The notes beneath the pieces are model-generated. The model saw only the letters and a program-made list of their open reading frames with translations, was not told the DNA's origin and ran no database searches. A stretch of 64,000 nucleotides of DNA, taken from Sindora glabra. Taxonomy: Eukaryota; Streptophyta; Magnoliopsida; Fabales; Fabaceae. A program made the position numbers and the translations under genes. Positions 1 through 12,443 of the stretch are shown here, piece after piece. How positions within the stretch are numbered: position 1 is the stretch's first letter; each line of letters opens with the position of its first letter. The stretch is from the NCBI GenBank assembly GCA_020226215.1, contig CM035234.1:51401275-51465274 (forward strand), given 5' to 3'.

Positions 1-1182
1 ATTAGGAATATCAAACAAAATTTTGATAAATTATAGATTCATTTTGGAGTTTCTAAGACTCCAATCAATAATATGAATCCTTGATTTCTAACAAGTAGAA
101 TCTTACTAAAACTTGTTGAAAATATTGTGAACATTGGTAAAAGTTTGAAAAGCCATTTCCAATGTTAAGAAATGTTATCAATGATAAAACTAATCTTGAA
201 AATAATGTTATAAAAAGATGAGGATGAATATGAATAAATGGTAAATTACATGCAACATTATAGTATGGTTGGTATTTAGCCATACTTATTGGAATAAATT
301 AAATGGTTGATATTTTAACATCCTATTACTATTTATTGTAAATTATGAGGGGGAGATATAACATCCTTCGTAGAGAAAGGCATGGCTAGTAGTAGGTTGG
401 TGGCTTTATGCAAGTAGCAAGGGATAAGATTGAACTGAAGATATAACATAAAACTTGTATACCTATCATTGTCATTTTCTATTATAAAATATATTAATGA
501 AATAGATGAGAGAATTTCTTCATAAGATACTAAATAATAATTACATATAAATAAAAGACTAAATTTTTGTGATGAAAACTCTTCCAAATAAAGTGATAAG
601 TAGTCATTCATTGGGTATATTTTATATTATACTTTTTTGTTGAATTAAATTACAGGAATTGATCATGGAGTAGATTGATACTTATATATGGATCGTCCAG
701 TATCCCCATGACACCCATGAGATATTTTTTCAATATAAAGTATAGTCTACACCTATAAATGTAAAAGTAGATTATGAAGTAATACTTAAAAAAATAGGCT
801 TTAAGCCAGTCCTATTATAATACATCCCTTTTATTAGGTGCACCCACTTGAAAGCTTCGACAGTAATGATATTTTTTCCTCCTCCATGGAGACAAATCCA
901 AATGAGTAGAACCCTAATAGATCTAATTATGAGTTTGTATTATCTGATATATTATATAAATTATATTTTTTGTACAAATAATTTTTGGATATATATATTA
1001 AACTCCAAAACTTTTAATATATATAGTTTATATTTTAAGTCTAGATATATGTGTCCTCTAATAATATTAATTTAACAAAGGTATCAAAACATTGTAAAGG
1101 TTTGTAAAAATATTTATTTGGTATGTTAATAAAAATGGGGTATCTTTACATTGATCATGATAACCATAAGATGGGTCATAAT
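1..1182 (+). mobile_element. 3' part of an LTR (same family as LTR E)
   Basis: This block is homologous to the reverse complement of about 37562-38600, inside LTR E. Shared stretches include a segment with 'ttttaacatcc' followed by a purine-rich 'gagggggagatataacatc' (about 310-365 here), 'atcatggagt' near 662, and a final stretch around 1050-1182 with 'ggtatcaaa' and 'ggtatctttac'. Both copies end near a degraded form of GGGTCATGACA, so I read it as the 3' portion of an LTR whose 5' part lies outside the window. No coding sequence is seen. The end at about 1182 is approximate and no primer-binding site follows it. Confidence 0.55.
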
Positions 1183-1780
1183 AAATTAATCATAACCTTT
1201 TATCATTACCAATTAATATGAGATTTAATCATATTTTGCATATATCACTAATAATATTTAGGGTATGTAAAATATAAAAGATTATATTAATTATTTTATA
1301 CATAGTGGTGTTCATGGGGTTTACAATATTAATGTTGTCATTAACAATATTTGGTGGCATCAATATCAAGCATACTTGTGTGGAAATGATAGATCTAACT
1401 TGACATGAATTTGTATAAGGATGCCAATAGAATTCAAGTTTATGTTAAATCTAATGCTAAATAGTTTAAAGGTTACATAGGATGTAATTGATAAAAGTTA
1501 TCCACCTTTTGAAATTATTATAAGATTGCCAATAATATTTTGGATCATAATAATTTTAATTAGGCTTCAAACCTTCTAAATTACTTTCTAATGAAGCTTT
1601 TTGGACCTTATCATGAGGGTGACAAGATCTTGTTAAAATAGTGGAAGGGATGTTTATATTAGAAATCCTTAATATAAATAAATATATTTGATCAAATACC
1701 TACTTGTTCTCTTTTATTTTATAGTAGTTTGGTCAAAATGACAAAGAGCCTACTTTCTTTAATACTCACTTAATCATCTT
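1183..1780 (+). other. Unassigned AT-rich stretch, probably decayed copia leader/gag
   Basis: No ORF or recognisable protein similarity. It lies directly upstream of the copia zinc-knuckle remnant on the same strand, so it is probably the eroded leader and gag of that element. This is inference from position only. Confidence 0.3.
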
Positions 1781-3592
1781 TTGCAAATGCTACATAGATT
1801 GGAATTGAAAAAAGGACTTGCTTCCATTGTAGGAAACTTGGTCGTTGGAAGAGGAATTACAAGGATACCTTGCAAAATTAAGGCAAAAGAGTTCTACTTC
1901 AAATTTATTTTTTTTAAAGTCAACCTTTTGATTAATGATACATCTTGGGTATTAGATACTAAATATAATTCTCACATTTGCAATGGTTTGCAGATGATGA
2001 TAAGAAATAGGTAGTTAACTAAAGGAAATGTATTACTATAGCTAGGAAATAATATAGAAGTTATTGTATTAGCCATAACAACTATTTCTATAGTATTGGA
2101 TATAGGATATACTTTAGTTTTAAATAACTATTTATGTTTCAAATATAATAAAGAACATTACTTTTACTTTTGTTTTAGAAAAAGAAGATTTTATTTTTGA
2201 AATAATGGATAGAAAATACTCCATGAAAAAGGATGATGCTTTTGTGCTGGAACATTAAGAAACAATCATTATACTATTAAATCTGCAAAATCTATGTTAT
2301 GCCTTCAATGAAGTAATAAAAGGAAACATGATGATCATAATTATGCATTAATAAGGCATCATAAACTTGGACAAATATCCAAGAATAGGATTAATTGTGA
2401 ATCCTATTAAAAAGGAAAAATGATTAAGTCATTACTTATTGGATAAGTGAAATAAACCTCCAATTTTTAGGATTTGATTCATACAAATATATATATAGGC
2501 CATTAAATGTTAGGTCTTAAGGAGACTTCTCTCATTTCATTACCTTTATTAATGATTTTTTCTTAGTATAAATATGTGTTTCTTATGAAAAATAAATCTA
2601 AAGTATTTGAAAAGTTCAAAGAATTCAAATATAAAGTTAAGAAACTAATAGCAAAAGCATTGAAATCCTTCATTTGATTGAGGATATGTATATTTGAATG
2701 CCAAATTCCTTGATCATCTAAAAGAGAGTGAGATTCTCTTGCAAAGGACTCCTTTAAGAACCTTTTGGCTTTATAAAGTTTCTAAGAGAAAAAACTAAAC
2801 TTTATTAGATATGGTTCGGACTATGATAAGTTTCATTGATCTTTATGCATCTTTTTAGGGCTATACCTTACAAATAACCATGCATTTTCTAAATAAGGTC
2901 CCCCTAAATCACTATTTGAAACAGTATATGAGATATGGTTTGTAAAGGCACCTAGTTACAAATATCTTAGGATATAGGTTATCATGCCTATATCTTAGTA
3001 GATCCAATAGGTGTAAATTTGTGAGGCATCTAAAAGACTTAATTGGATGCTATTTCTATCATTCTATTAAGTAAAATTATTTGTCTTAATGATTGCTATT
3101 ATCTTGGAGAAAAAGTTTCTTTTAAATAAGAATAATGAGAGTTTGATAGATCTTGAAGAAGTTTTAAAGCCATAACTAGATGTCTCATAACTTGTGGAAA
3201 CTTAAACTCAAACTATAGTAATACAAGCTTTACATAGGTCTAAAGGAGACTTTAAGCTACCTAAAAGGTATACTCTTTCAGCATAAGGCTTGGATATCAC
3301 CTCCAATGGGATATGGATGCATTAACTTACATAAAGGTAATTTATGACATTTATTCAAGAAAATGGTAAAGGAAAAAAATCTATAAGTTGTAAAGATCCA
3401 ATTATGGATTGAATAGGCTTCCTAAAATTGGAACATTCTTTTTAATGATGCAATCAAAGAGTTTAATTTCATTACAAATTGGAATGAACCTTATGTTTAC
3501 AAAAAGTTACTGGAAGTGCAATCAATTTTTTTTTTTTTTTTTTGCTTTATGTTGATGATATACTACTTATTGGGAATGATATAAGTATGTTG
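1781..3592 (+). pseudogene. Decayed Ty1/copia gag-pol, 5' portion (zinc knuckle, protease, integrase, start of RT)
   Basis: Domains appear in copia order. At about 1819-1872 a gag zinc knuckle reads CFHCRKLGRWKRNYK, keeping the first two cysteines but with the His and last Cys of CCHC changed to R and Y. A retropepsin site follows near 1950 as WVLDTKYNSHIC, where the catalytic D-T-G has become D-T-K. The GAG-pre-integrase/integrase region (about 2350-2990) shows HHKLGQISKNRI, a KGKM block, and later LLDMVRTMISF typical of the copia integrase core. Reverse transcriptase begins after about 3200 and ends in the YVDD box at 3548-3559. Many stops and frameshifts are present, and an 18-T run (3526-3543) sits just before YVDD. 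The frame is broken at 3592 by the insertion of LTR A and resumes at 7563. Non-functional; family assignment is firm, lineage is not. Confidence 0.85.
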
Positions 3593-6213
3593 TGTAATAT
3601 CCCCGATTCAAATATAAAGTTATATAAATTTTAATACTTGTGGATAAATTATTTATGTAATTAATATTGGTTTTAGATATTTTTTAAATAGTCTGGAATA
3701 TTAAAAATAATGCTTATGATAATATTCAAATTTTATTTATTTTTATGTGGTTATTACTGATTCAAGGAATGGGGTAATTTGTTGTATTTAATAATTAATT
3801 TTTAAAAATTATGAAAATTTAAAATAGAATAATCAATATTAGCTTGAGATTTGTTTAAATATTTTTATAAGGATTTTCTCATAAGTTATGGATAGTTTTA
3901 GTAATTATAGATGTAAGAATTCATGGAATAATTTGTATGTATTGGATACATTATTTTTTAGAATTGTAAAAATTTACATAATTATTTTTATAATTTTAAA
4001 ATCTATCATATTATTGAAAATATATATATTGTTATAATGAAAGAAGATTAAAAATTAGTTTTATAAAAATGAGTTGTTGAAATAAATTAAAGGTTAAAAT
4101 GCATTTAAGTTTAAAATAAAAAGGTAAAGATTATGTAGTAGAGACAAGCTTAATGGTGTGAAGAGCATGGAATCATTTCTCATAGCTCCATTTCAACTTA
4201 TTTTCCCTCTTTTTTTTATATATTTTGGTTGCACCCTTCTCTCTCCACAGATTTCCCTCCCTTTTATTGACTTCCCTTTCTTATTTTTACTTTTTCCTTT
4301 TTATTTTAATCATCAACTGCTGCCCCTCCTTAATTATATAAAAAAATCTAGTACTTTTCTTTATATTATTTGGACTAGCTCCTTCTCTCTCCTCACCTTA
4401 TCTTCCCACCAACTCTCTCTCCTTACCTTCTTCTTTTTCTTTTTCTCTTTACAGTTGTTGTTACTTTTCTTCATCCAATCACTAACTGCCATTGTAAGGT
4501 GTTTCATCACTATGAGTGGCCATTCAAAAATTACCTAACGCCTATGGTGGACAGAGCTAGAAGATGCTATTGTGATGCACACCTATGACAAGCTACTGTT
4601 GCTCTAATTTTTTATGTCAAGAACATCGACCCTAGCTACCACCACCACCACTGCTTTGTTCAAGATTCTCTTACTACTGGCTATTTCATGGATGTGAAAA
4701 AGTCATAACTGTAATTGATTTTCTCCGTAGTGTCATAGGTCTTTACCTATTTAACTTAAATAGCTTTGCTAGTGTTCTAGTGAGCTCCCACCATTGGCAA
4801 GCTCAAACAAGGTATTTATAATAATGGTGAACAATTTTATATCATAAAGTTCTAATTTTTATGATGATTTAATGCTTAACCTAAGAAAAATCATTTTTAT
4901 ATATTTTTAAGAAAATGTCAAAATCTCTAAAAAAAATAAAATTTTTATGCTACAAAATATTAAAATAGTATGATTAAGGACTGTTTATACCATCACTTTC
5001 ACTAATGTTGGTTGTTTAAGCTAAGATTAAGAAAAAAATCCATTTTAGTGTGTTTTGAGAAAAAAAGTGATAGCTTGAGGAAATAATAATAAATATATGG
5101 TTTTTATGCTTTAGAATATTGGAATAACACAATTGAAGTTTCTTATATTATCAACTTCAACATTTATAGGTAATCTAAACTTAAATAGAAGAAAATGACA
5201 ATATCTTTGAAAAATATAATATTTGTGCTACAAAGTATTGAAATAGGATGATGGAAATCTTTGTATATTAACCACTTCATTAGTATGGAAGGTTTGAAAC
5301 CAATTTAGAAAATTCATTTTTGCATGGTTTTGGAAATATAGAGTGAGATGGAAACCTGATATTTTATACTGTAGAATGATAAGATATCTTACTAGTAGTA
5401 TTTCTAAATTAGTATTTCTTATGATTTCTAATAATTTGAAGTGATCTAGAAGAATTTATTCTTGAATAAATTGAAATATTAAATAAGATTTGAGAAAAAT
5501 ATAATTTTTATAATATAAGTTGCTGAAATGATATGATTAAAATAATTATGAAATATTATGTTTTCATATTTTGGAAAATTTGAACCTAATTTAAAAATCT
5601 TATTTTATCATGTCATTTGAATACTTAGTATAATATTGATAAGATAGTGGTTTTATGCTAAAGTATATTAGATTAATATATATAAAATATATTCATATTA
5701 TCAAAATTTAATATCTTATTTGTTATATACTCTGGGATTGAAAAGTTGTCATATGCTTGAATTTCTAATTTTTGATGATAAATTTGAAATAAATGATGTA
5801 ACGATTTAAGAGGAACTAGTAGCATTAAGTGAGTTTCTAAAGTTGGAACTTTTTATGTTTTCACATGCATAAGCCTAATTTCAAATTATCATATAATAGC
5901 ATCTATTAGTTTCAGGAGACAATGTGGAAAAGTAAAGAAGTCATTGACTTAGATTTTTATTATGAAATTGAAATTGGAATGATTGGAAAGAAAATAAGAA
6001 ATGCCTATTTATTTATGAATTATTCTTGTAAACTACGAATAGGAATATGAGATGCAAGCTGTGGATGCTTTAGAATAAATGAAATAGGTGGATCTTAACA
6101 GGTGAGTGTATATTTCACCATGGCTCTATATTTTATTGATAAAGCTAGTCTAATTGTTGAATATTATATTTTTCTTATTGGTAATATAGATTTCATAATC
6201 AAGTTTATGTATG

Positions 6214-6275
<62 letters not shown>

Positions 6276-7562
6276 CATACATAAACTTATGACATAAGTG
6301 TAGTTAATTGTGGAATGATTGTAAATTGATCAGAGTGCACAACAAAAGTATAGTGGCAATGTTACTAATTACATATAGATTGCGATAGAGATCGTATGAT
6401 ATGGGTGTACACTATTGTGTGCTTGATATTACTTAGTGATGAATTTAATTACTTAGTATTGAAGTTTTATAAATAATCTTGGTATGAGAGTTGAGCTCTC
6501 GTGTATATATTATTTATGAATTTTGCCATGGATGGCATTGAAAGTGATGAACCATATTAGAATTATGACTGGAACTTGTGAACGATGATGGAACAAAGGA
6601 GTGAAAGCCAAATAGAGAATTCTTGACAAATGGCTATAAAGGATATAGGGCCAACCAAAGAGCTGAAGGGGAAATTCCCAACAAACTATATGAGATTGAT
6701 ATAAGAATGATTAAGAAAATCTAAAAGATGGATATAGGGATGGTTATTTTGAATGATTACATGATATGATATTAGATTTTTGCTTTTGCTTGTGTTTAGA
6801 TATCATTGTTTAACATGATTGTAAAAAGTTAGTGTGATTGTGATGATTTATTTGTGTTTGAGCCTTAATGGCTAATTATGAATGTAATCCCTACCCAAAA
6901 TGCATAAAGAGTGTTATTGTTTGAGAATATGACATTTTGTAATGCAAGATATGGAATCTCAGTTCTATGCAAGTGAAATTCCAATTTAAGACTGAGTTGT
7001 GTAAATATTAGAGACCCAAGAAATGGGTAGCTAATAATTCTAATCTTGTACATGATTAATCTACAATTATTATTCATATAAAACTAATTCACTTAAAAAT
7101 AGTGGTAGGTATATGCTTATTGGGTTCTTGTAACTCACTTCATTTGGTTTCAATGTTTTCAAGTTAAGATATAAGTATGTTTCATCCATGGTGATTCAAG
7201 ACCACCTTGCTAAGATTTAATAGTTGGGATTAGAATCTGTTTTTGAAATAGAAATTTTGTTGGCTTATAAGATGTGTGAATAGTTTACCTATGTATAAAT
7301 TAATTTGAATGTCTCATGTGGTTGCTTGATATTGTCATATTTGAAATTAAAATAAGTTTTACATTTTAAGATGAGTGGCCTTCAGGAAGTATCCAAAAAT
7401 GAGGAAGATTTTATTCATTTTTCTACAAAAATTTAAAAGAAAATTTCAAGTCCTCTTGGAAATTTGGAAACTCCCATTGAATAGTAAGAGATGAAAAGTA
7501 TTTAGGCTTGTGGAAATAGATAATAGGATCCACACCAATCGTGATCAAGTTAGGTCATGATA
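3593..7562 (+). mobile_element. Solo LTR A (about 4.0 kb) inserted in copia RT
   Basis: Begins TGTAATATCC and ends GGTCATGATA (a decayed GTCATGACA). It is flanked by a perfect 5-bp target duplication TGTTG at 3588-3592 and 7563-7567. The copia reading frame runs into the left duplication and continues after the right one, which independently fixes both ends. Its structure parallels LTR C on the other strand and, more distantly, LTR1, LTR2 and D: a pyrimidine-rich tract near 4200-4480, then AT-rich sequence, then a conserved 3' end. The 126-codon ORF at 4158-4538 is a low-complexity F/L/S reading of the pyrimidine tract, not a gene. No internal retrotransposon genes remain, so it arose by LTR-LTR recombination. 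Confidence 0.9.
6201..6288. repeat. Perfect hairpin with (AT)n core inside LTR A
   Basis: A run of AT dinucleotides is flanked by exact inverted arms: AAGTTTATGTATGAACATAT on the left (6201-6220) and its reverse complement ending at 6288 on the right. The related LTR C has only a short AT run and a single half of the arm at the matching place (about 31235-31255), so the inverted duplication is private to this copy. Confidence 0.85.
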
Positions 7563-8295
7563 TGTTGTAAGCAACAAAAGCATGTTTATCAACTAATTTA
7601 TCATAAAATATTTCGGTGAAATATCCTATATATTGGGGATATATATATAGACCAAGTAAGTTGCATGGCATGACCTAAATAATGTACATAGAAAATATGT
7701 TGAAGCATAATGTATGCTATATTGTGTACAAAAGTTGATATAACATATTCCATGAGTGTCACAAGAAAATATCAATACAATCTAGGTGAAAAAATTTAGA
7801 AGGTTATGAAAAGGATTCTTAAGCACTAAAAATCTATTCATGGTATATTGAGGAGGAAAATTGAAATTGGAATTATCGATTCTAGTTTTAAATTTGATAT
7901 ATATGACTCAAAGTTAATATTTAATTTTTTGTTTACCCTTAATGATGAAACAATTTGTTGGAAAAGTTTCAAACAAGAAACAATTGTTAACTTAATTATC
8001 AAGGATGAGTATATTATTGCATTGAATACAATAAAGAAAGTTATTTGGATGAGGAACTTCATCTAGGAATTAGGTGTAAATCCAAGCATTATTGATCTAG
8101 TAAGCATGTACTACAATAACAATGGTGTCATTGAACAAGCAAAGGCAAAGATCTCATAAAAAATCCAAACCTATAATATAGGTTTATTGCTTAATTTTAG
8201 AAAGCATAGTAGATCCACTTATTAAGCCAATGTCACAAGTGTATAAATGTCATTGTGAGAAAATGAGCACGAAATACATTGGTAATTGGCTTTAA
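7563..8295 (+). pseudogene. Decayed Ty1/copia pol, 3' portion (RT end and RNase H)
   Basis: Continuation of the pol gene interrupted at 3592. RT sequence resumes right after the TGTTG duplication. Further on are MCTKVDITYSMSVTRKYQ (about 7717-7775), the RNase H stretch with ICWKSFKQET and IIKDEYIIALNTIKKVIWMRNFI (about 7950-8065), then GVNPSIIDL and YYNNNGVIEQAKAK (about 8070-8150). The final codons read GNWL followed by TAA (8284-8295), the usual end of copia pol, just before the polypurine tract. RNase H acidic residues are partly lost (the YTDASFQ-type block reads YDSKLIF) and several stops occur, so it is dead. Confidence 0.85.
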
Positions 8296-8298
8296 GGC

Positions 8299-8309
8299 AA
8301 GTGGGAAAT
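8299..8309 (+). other. Copia polypurine tract
   Basis: AAGTGGGAAAT lies between the pol stop codon and a TATTAAAGTTGTGCC start that resembles the common copia LTR start TGTTA. This fits the priming site for plus-strand synthesis. Confidence 0.6.
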
Positions 8310-9775
8310 TATTAAAGTTGTGCCTTACAAAACCAATTACATGTGATGTAGGACATTTTTTGTAAACTTTTTTATTTGATCAATTATTAATAAAAAGGAA
8401 TTTATTTTTTATCAATCATTTAATTATTATTATTATTATTTATTAATAAAGTCCAAAGATCATAATGGCTCATGGAATATGGTCATGTATAAAGATGATA
8501 ATTATGAAACATGTTCCTTATAAGCCTAGATCTTAAAATGCTCCTAGTCATAGAGTTATTGGAAATGAATACTAATGACTCAGATATACTATGACACATG
8601 ATATATGCTTAAGTAGTCTCATTTCTTGGACATTATTTATGGTAACAATAATGCATATATACTAGTGCTCATTAAATGATTAAGTTCACTAAGTTGACCT
8701 ATTTAAGAATTCCTATATGGATAAGTCGAATTGGAATTCTTATGTTACAACAACACAAAGTTAATCCTTTAACTTAAGATATAATCTTATATACGATACA
8801 TTATACTTTAATATTATTCTATTTCTAAGTTTGATTCTATGGAGTCATTCAAAGGATATTTATTAGGTATAACTTTACCATGTATAAAGATATATGAATA
8901 TTAATAAGTAATTCATCACTTCTCATAAAAAAAAGAGAATGCAGTACATGGTAATTGCACATAATAAGTTATGAATTATACATTGGATATATAGTAATTG
9001 AATGACTAAGGTTTCAACTAATATACCATACCCTAAGTCCAATTAGGACATTATATAATGAAAGGATTGTAGTACATGGTAATTGCAACTAAAAGGGATT
9101 ATTTTTAGAATTCATGTTAACTAGTTCATGACATTTTATAGACAATAATTATGAATTTAGGGATTTGGAATTAATGAGATTAATTATAAATATTAAATTA
9201 AAAGAGTTTAATTTAATAATGGTTCATTAGTAGTTTAACAGTGAACCTAAAAGGTTATATACATAAAATTAGATGTATCCATTATTTGGGGAGAGTTAAT
9301 CCAATTATGAGATAATTAATAATTAAACTATAAGATAGTTGATGAAAGAAAAGAAATAAACATAAATAAAGAGTTTATTAAGTTATTTATTTTAATTGGA
9401 TAATACTTTCTAGCAATAAATAATAAATAAAAAGTTTATTTATTAATTTATTTTATTAAAAAATATTTTAGAAATAAATAAATTATTTATTAAGCAATTT
9501 TTAATATATTAGCTATTTTAATTTTTTTCCTAAAAATATTGTTAAGATTTTAGTAAGAATTTACTTGGTAGGCAAGTCATAAGATGATTAAAAAAAAATA
9601 CATACAAGAATTGTAAAAAACCCTAACAATAATATATACACAATAATGGATGCAAGGCTTATGGTTGTCAGCTACTAAAATATGTTTGCTTATATGTTAA
9701 TTATAAAAAATTGTCATCTTTTTCTGCCTTTCTCTTTATGATCACAACTCGTTTTGTTAGCATAAAGATCTGATG
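8310..9775 (+). mobile_element. Probable copia 3' LTR, eroded; right end not defined
   Basis: Non-coding AT-rich DNA directly downstream of the copia polypurine tract. It contains a repeated stretch GTACATGGTAATTGCA (about 8943 and 9072) and a pyrimidine-rich segment near 9715-9740. No matching 5' LTR or target duplication was found in the window, so the end coordinate is a guess at where gypsy-related sequence takes over. Confidence 0.4.
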
Positions 9776-9989
9776 GAGTGAAGGCCAATCATGTGGACTA
9801 ACCTTAGAGGAGGTGAATTGGGGTCTCTTAAATAAAGCTCTGAAATGCATATAATTGGGAAAAAGGTAAGATAATTTTATAGATTACATATTATTGAATC
9901 AAATTAATTACATAAATGGTCTTTAGGAGGAACTTCAAATTAATATTAAAATTTTAAACATTTTGTTGCATTTGCATATGATGCATTCT

Positions 9990-12183
9990 CAAATTTCCTA
10001 ATAGTTTATTCACTCTAGTTCTTCACCATAAGGATCCTATGTGCTATTTGTAAAGAAAAAGGATGCATTGATGTGTTTGTGTATCAATTACAAGTAGTTA
10101 AATAAGGTTATCTTAAAGACTAAATACCTTTTAACCAAAATCAATGATTTGTTTGACCAATTATGGTTATTTCACAAAAATAGATTTGAAGTTATGCTAT
10201 CACAAGCTAAAGCAAGAAGAGGTTGTTTTGAAGATGGCCTTTAAAACCCCCTATAGGCAATATGAATTCTTGATAATTTCTTTTGGCCTTACAAATGCCC
10301 TAACAACATTCATGGAATTGATAAACTAGGTGTTTAAATTGTTCCTAGGCCACTTTATGATAGTATTCATTGATAATATACTGGTGTATTTTAAAATAGT
10401 GGAGAAACATGCCTAACATCTATGCATAGTGCTACAAACTCTAAAAGAGCACTAACTTTATGCAAAATTTTCTAAGTGTAAGTTTTGGAAGATTAAATTA
10501 AACTTCTTAGGGTATATTATACCTCAAAAAGGAATCTAAGTGGACTCGAGCAAGATTAAAGTAGTGAAATATTAGCCAAGACCTATTATAATCACTAAGG
10601 TTTAAAGTTTCTAAGGCATGGTTGGTTATTATCTTTACTTTGTTAAAGATTTCTCTAAGATAGGAGCATTACTAATGAAATTGACAAGAAAAGGAGCACC
10701 ATTCACCTAGATAGAAGAATGTGATAGAAGTTTTAAGAGTTTGATAAAATGCCTTACCACCACACCAATATTAGCTCTTCTTGACAAGTTAAACAAGTAC
10801 ATAATGTTCTAGGATGCGTCCAAGGTGGGGTTAGGGTGTGTATTAATGCAAGAAGCTATGATAATCACCCCAAAAATTTGGTGTCATTAATTGTACAAAG
10901 CTACTTTTGACATATTCAATGACTATAAAAGCCTCAAATGCATCTTTAAGCAAAAAGAACTCAACCAAAGACAATAGTGATGGATAAAATCAATAAAAGA
11001 TTTTAATTATTTGATCCATTAACATCCTAGAAAAGTTAATGTGGTTGTTGACATCTTGAGTAGGAAAGTGACTAAGCATGAGAAAAGAAAAGACAAAATG
11101 ATGAGCCAAAGACTAGTAGCCCTGAAAAGAATGGAGTTAACTATTGTTAAGCAAATAAAAGCTATGTAAAAACAAAACCTATAGTAGACAGAGTATGCAA
11201 GCAAAATCATAGGAAGTTTGAGTTATAAATTTTCAAGGGAAAAAGATAAAGAGATTAGATATGAAGAAGGTCTATGGGATTCCAAAGAGTATATAGATGA
11301 ACTATTCGTAAAAGCTGATTAATCCATCTATACTATACTCTATGGAGTAGTAAATATGTATCATGACCTCAAACAACTCTACTATTGGAAAAGGATGAAG
11401 AAAAAAATGGTCATATTCATAGCTAAGTGCATCGTGTGCCAACAAGTAAAGGCAAAGCATTAGAGACTATTTAGGACTAACTAGTTAATAAAGATACCTA
11501 AATGGAAATAAGTGTTAATTACAACAAACTTTATAATTAGACTTCCTTAGACTCAAAAAGGGTCAAACTTGATTTAGGTGATTATGGATTGCCTAGCAAA
11601 ATCATCATAATTTCTACCTATCATGATAGCCTGTTATGCATCACAATACTCCAAATCTTTCTTAGATAAGTCAATCCCATTGCATGACGTGCCCATGATA
11701 ATCATTTCAAATCAAAGGATGTAGTTTATAGCACATTTATGGAGATCGTTTTGGGAAGCCTTTGATACCTAGCTTAGGATTAGCACACTTTTCACTCAGA
11801 CTGATAGATAATCTAAAAGAGTGATACAAGTTATGGAAGATATGCTATGATCTTGTGTGATGGCATTAGATGGTAAATGGAAGAAATATGTATCCTTGAT
11901 TGAGTTTGCATATGCTAACAATTACCAAGCCAATATACAAATAGCACCCTTTGAAGCCTTATATAAAAAAAATGTAAATCATTAGTGGGCTAGTTTGATC
12001 TTGGAGAAGTAAGGATGATTAATCCGAATTTAGTGCAAGATGCATTAAAAAAAGTCAAACTAATAAGGGAACGACGCTGAGCAATCCAAGATTGATAGAA
12101 AGCATACATGAATAAAAAAATAAACTTAGAAAGAAGTCAAAGTGTTCTTAAAGGTATCCCAAATGAAAAGAGTTATGTGCTTT
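9990..12183 (+). pseudogene. Decayed Ty3/gypsy pol (RT, RNase H, integrase)
   Basis: RT begins about 10020 with VLFVKKKDA and LNKVILKTKYLL. It continues through KQEEVVLKMAFKTPYRQYEF and SFGLTNA (10200-10300) to the catalytic box at about 10360, which reads VFIDNILVY, so the second Asp of F-I-D-D has become Asn. Connection and RNase H follow with KFSKCKFW, PRPIITKV and DASKVGLGCVLMQ (about 10455-10850). Integrase has MYHDLKQLYYWKRMKK and CIVCQQVKAKH (about 11355-11460), FLPIM (about 11610), TQTDR, and EFAYANNYQA (about 11900-11935). About twenty in-frame stops sit where the family has Q, R or E codons. Protease and gag are missing upstream, and the C-terminal part ends near KVFLKVSQMKRVM. The ORF at 10144-10329 is the longest intact piece. 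Confidence 0.88.
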
Positions 12184-12443
12184 GTCTAAATATGTATAGT
12201 ATGCAAGTAAACATGCTAGCCTAAGTTAGTAAAAGTAATTTGTTGAATTTTTTAAGTATTTGAAGTTTATGTGATTATGTTTAAGTTAAGTAGTATGAGA
12301 AATTGCTCAAAAAAGAGAGAAAGAAGTGTCAGTTTATCTCATATGATGACTCACTAAGTTAATAAGTAGGTCGTTGACAATTTTGTACAATCAACTTATT
12401 TTCTAGAAAATTTGAGGATGAATTTTCCTTAAAGAGGAAAACT
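12184..12443 (+). mobile_element. 3' internal tail and polypurine tract before LTR1
   Basis: Non-coding stretch between integrase and LTR1, ending in the purine-rich TTAAAGAGGAAAACT before TGTAATATCC. The same sequence recurs at about 19885-20148 before LTR2, which shows that both LTRs are preceded by the same internal 3' end. Confidence 0.7.

Noticed and set aside
1078..1090. GGTATCAAAACATT as a copia primer-binding site
   Set aside because: The same segment occurs inside LTR E at about 37640-37680 (minus strand) away from any element start, so it is part of an LTR rather than a primer site.
4158..4538. 126-codon ORF as a membrane protein gene
   Set aside because: It is a reading of the pyrimidine-rich tract of LTR A; the matching tract of LTR C has a similar low-complexity reading and no gene features.
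6102..6284. 60-codon ORF with (YI)n tail
   Set aside because: Translation of an AT microsatellite.
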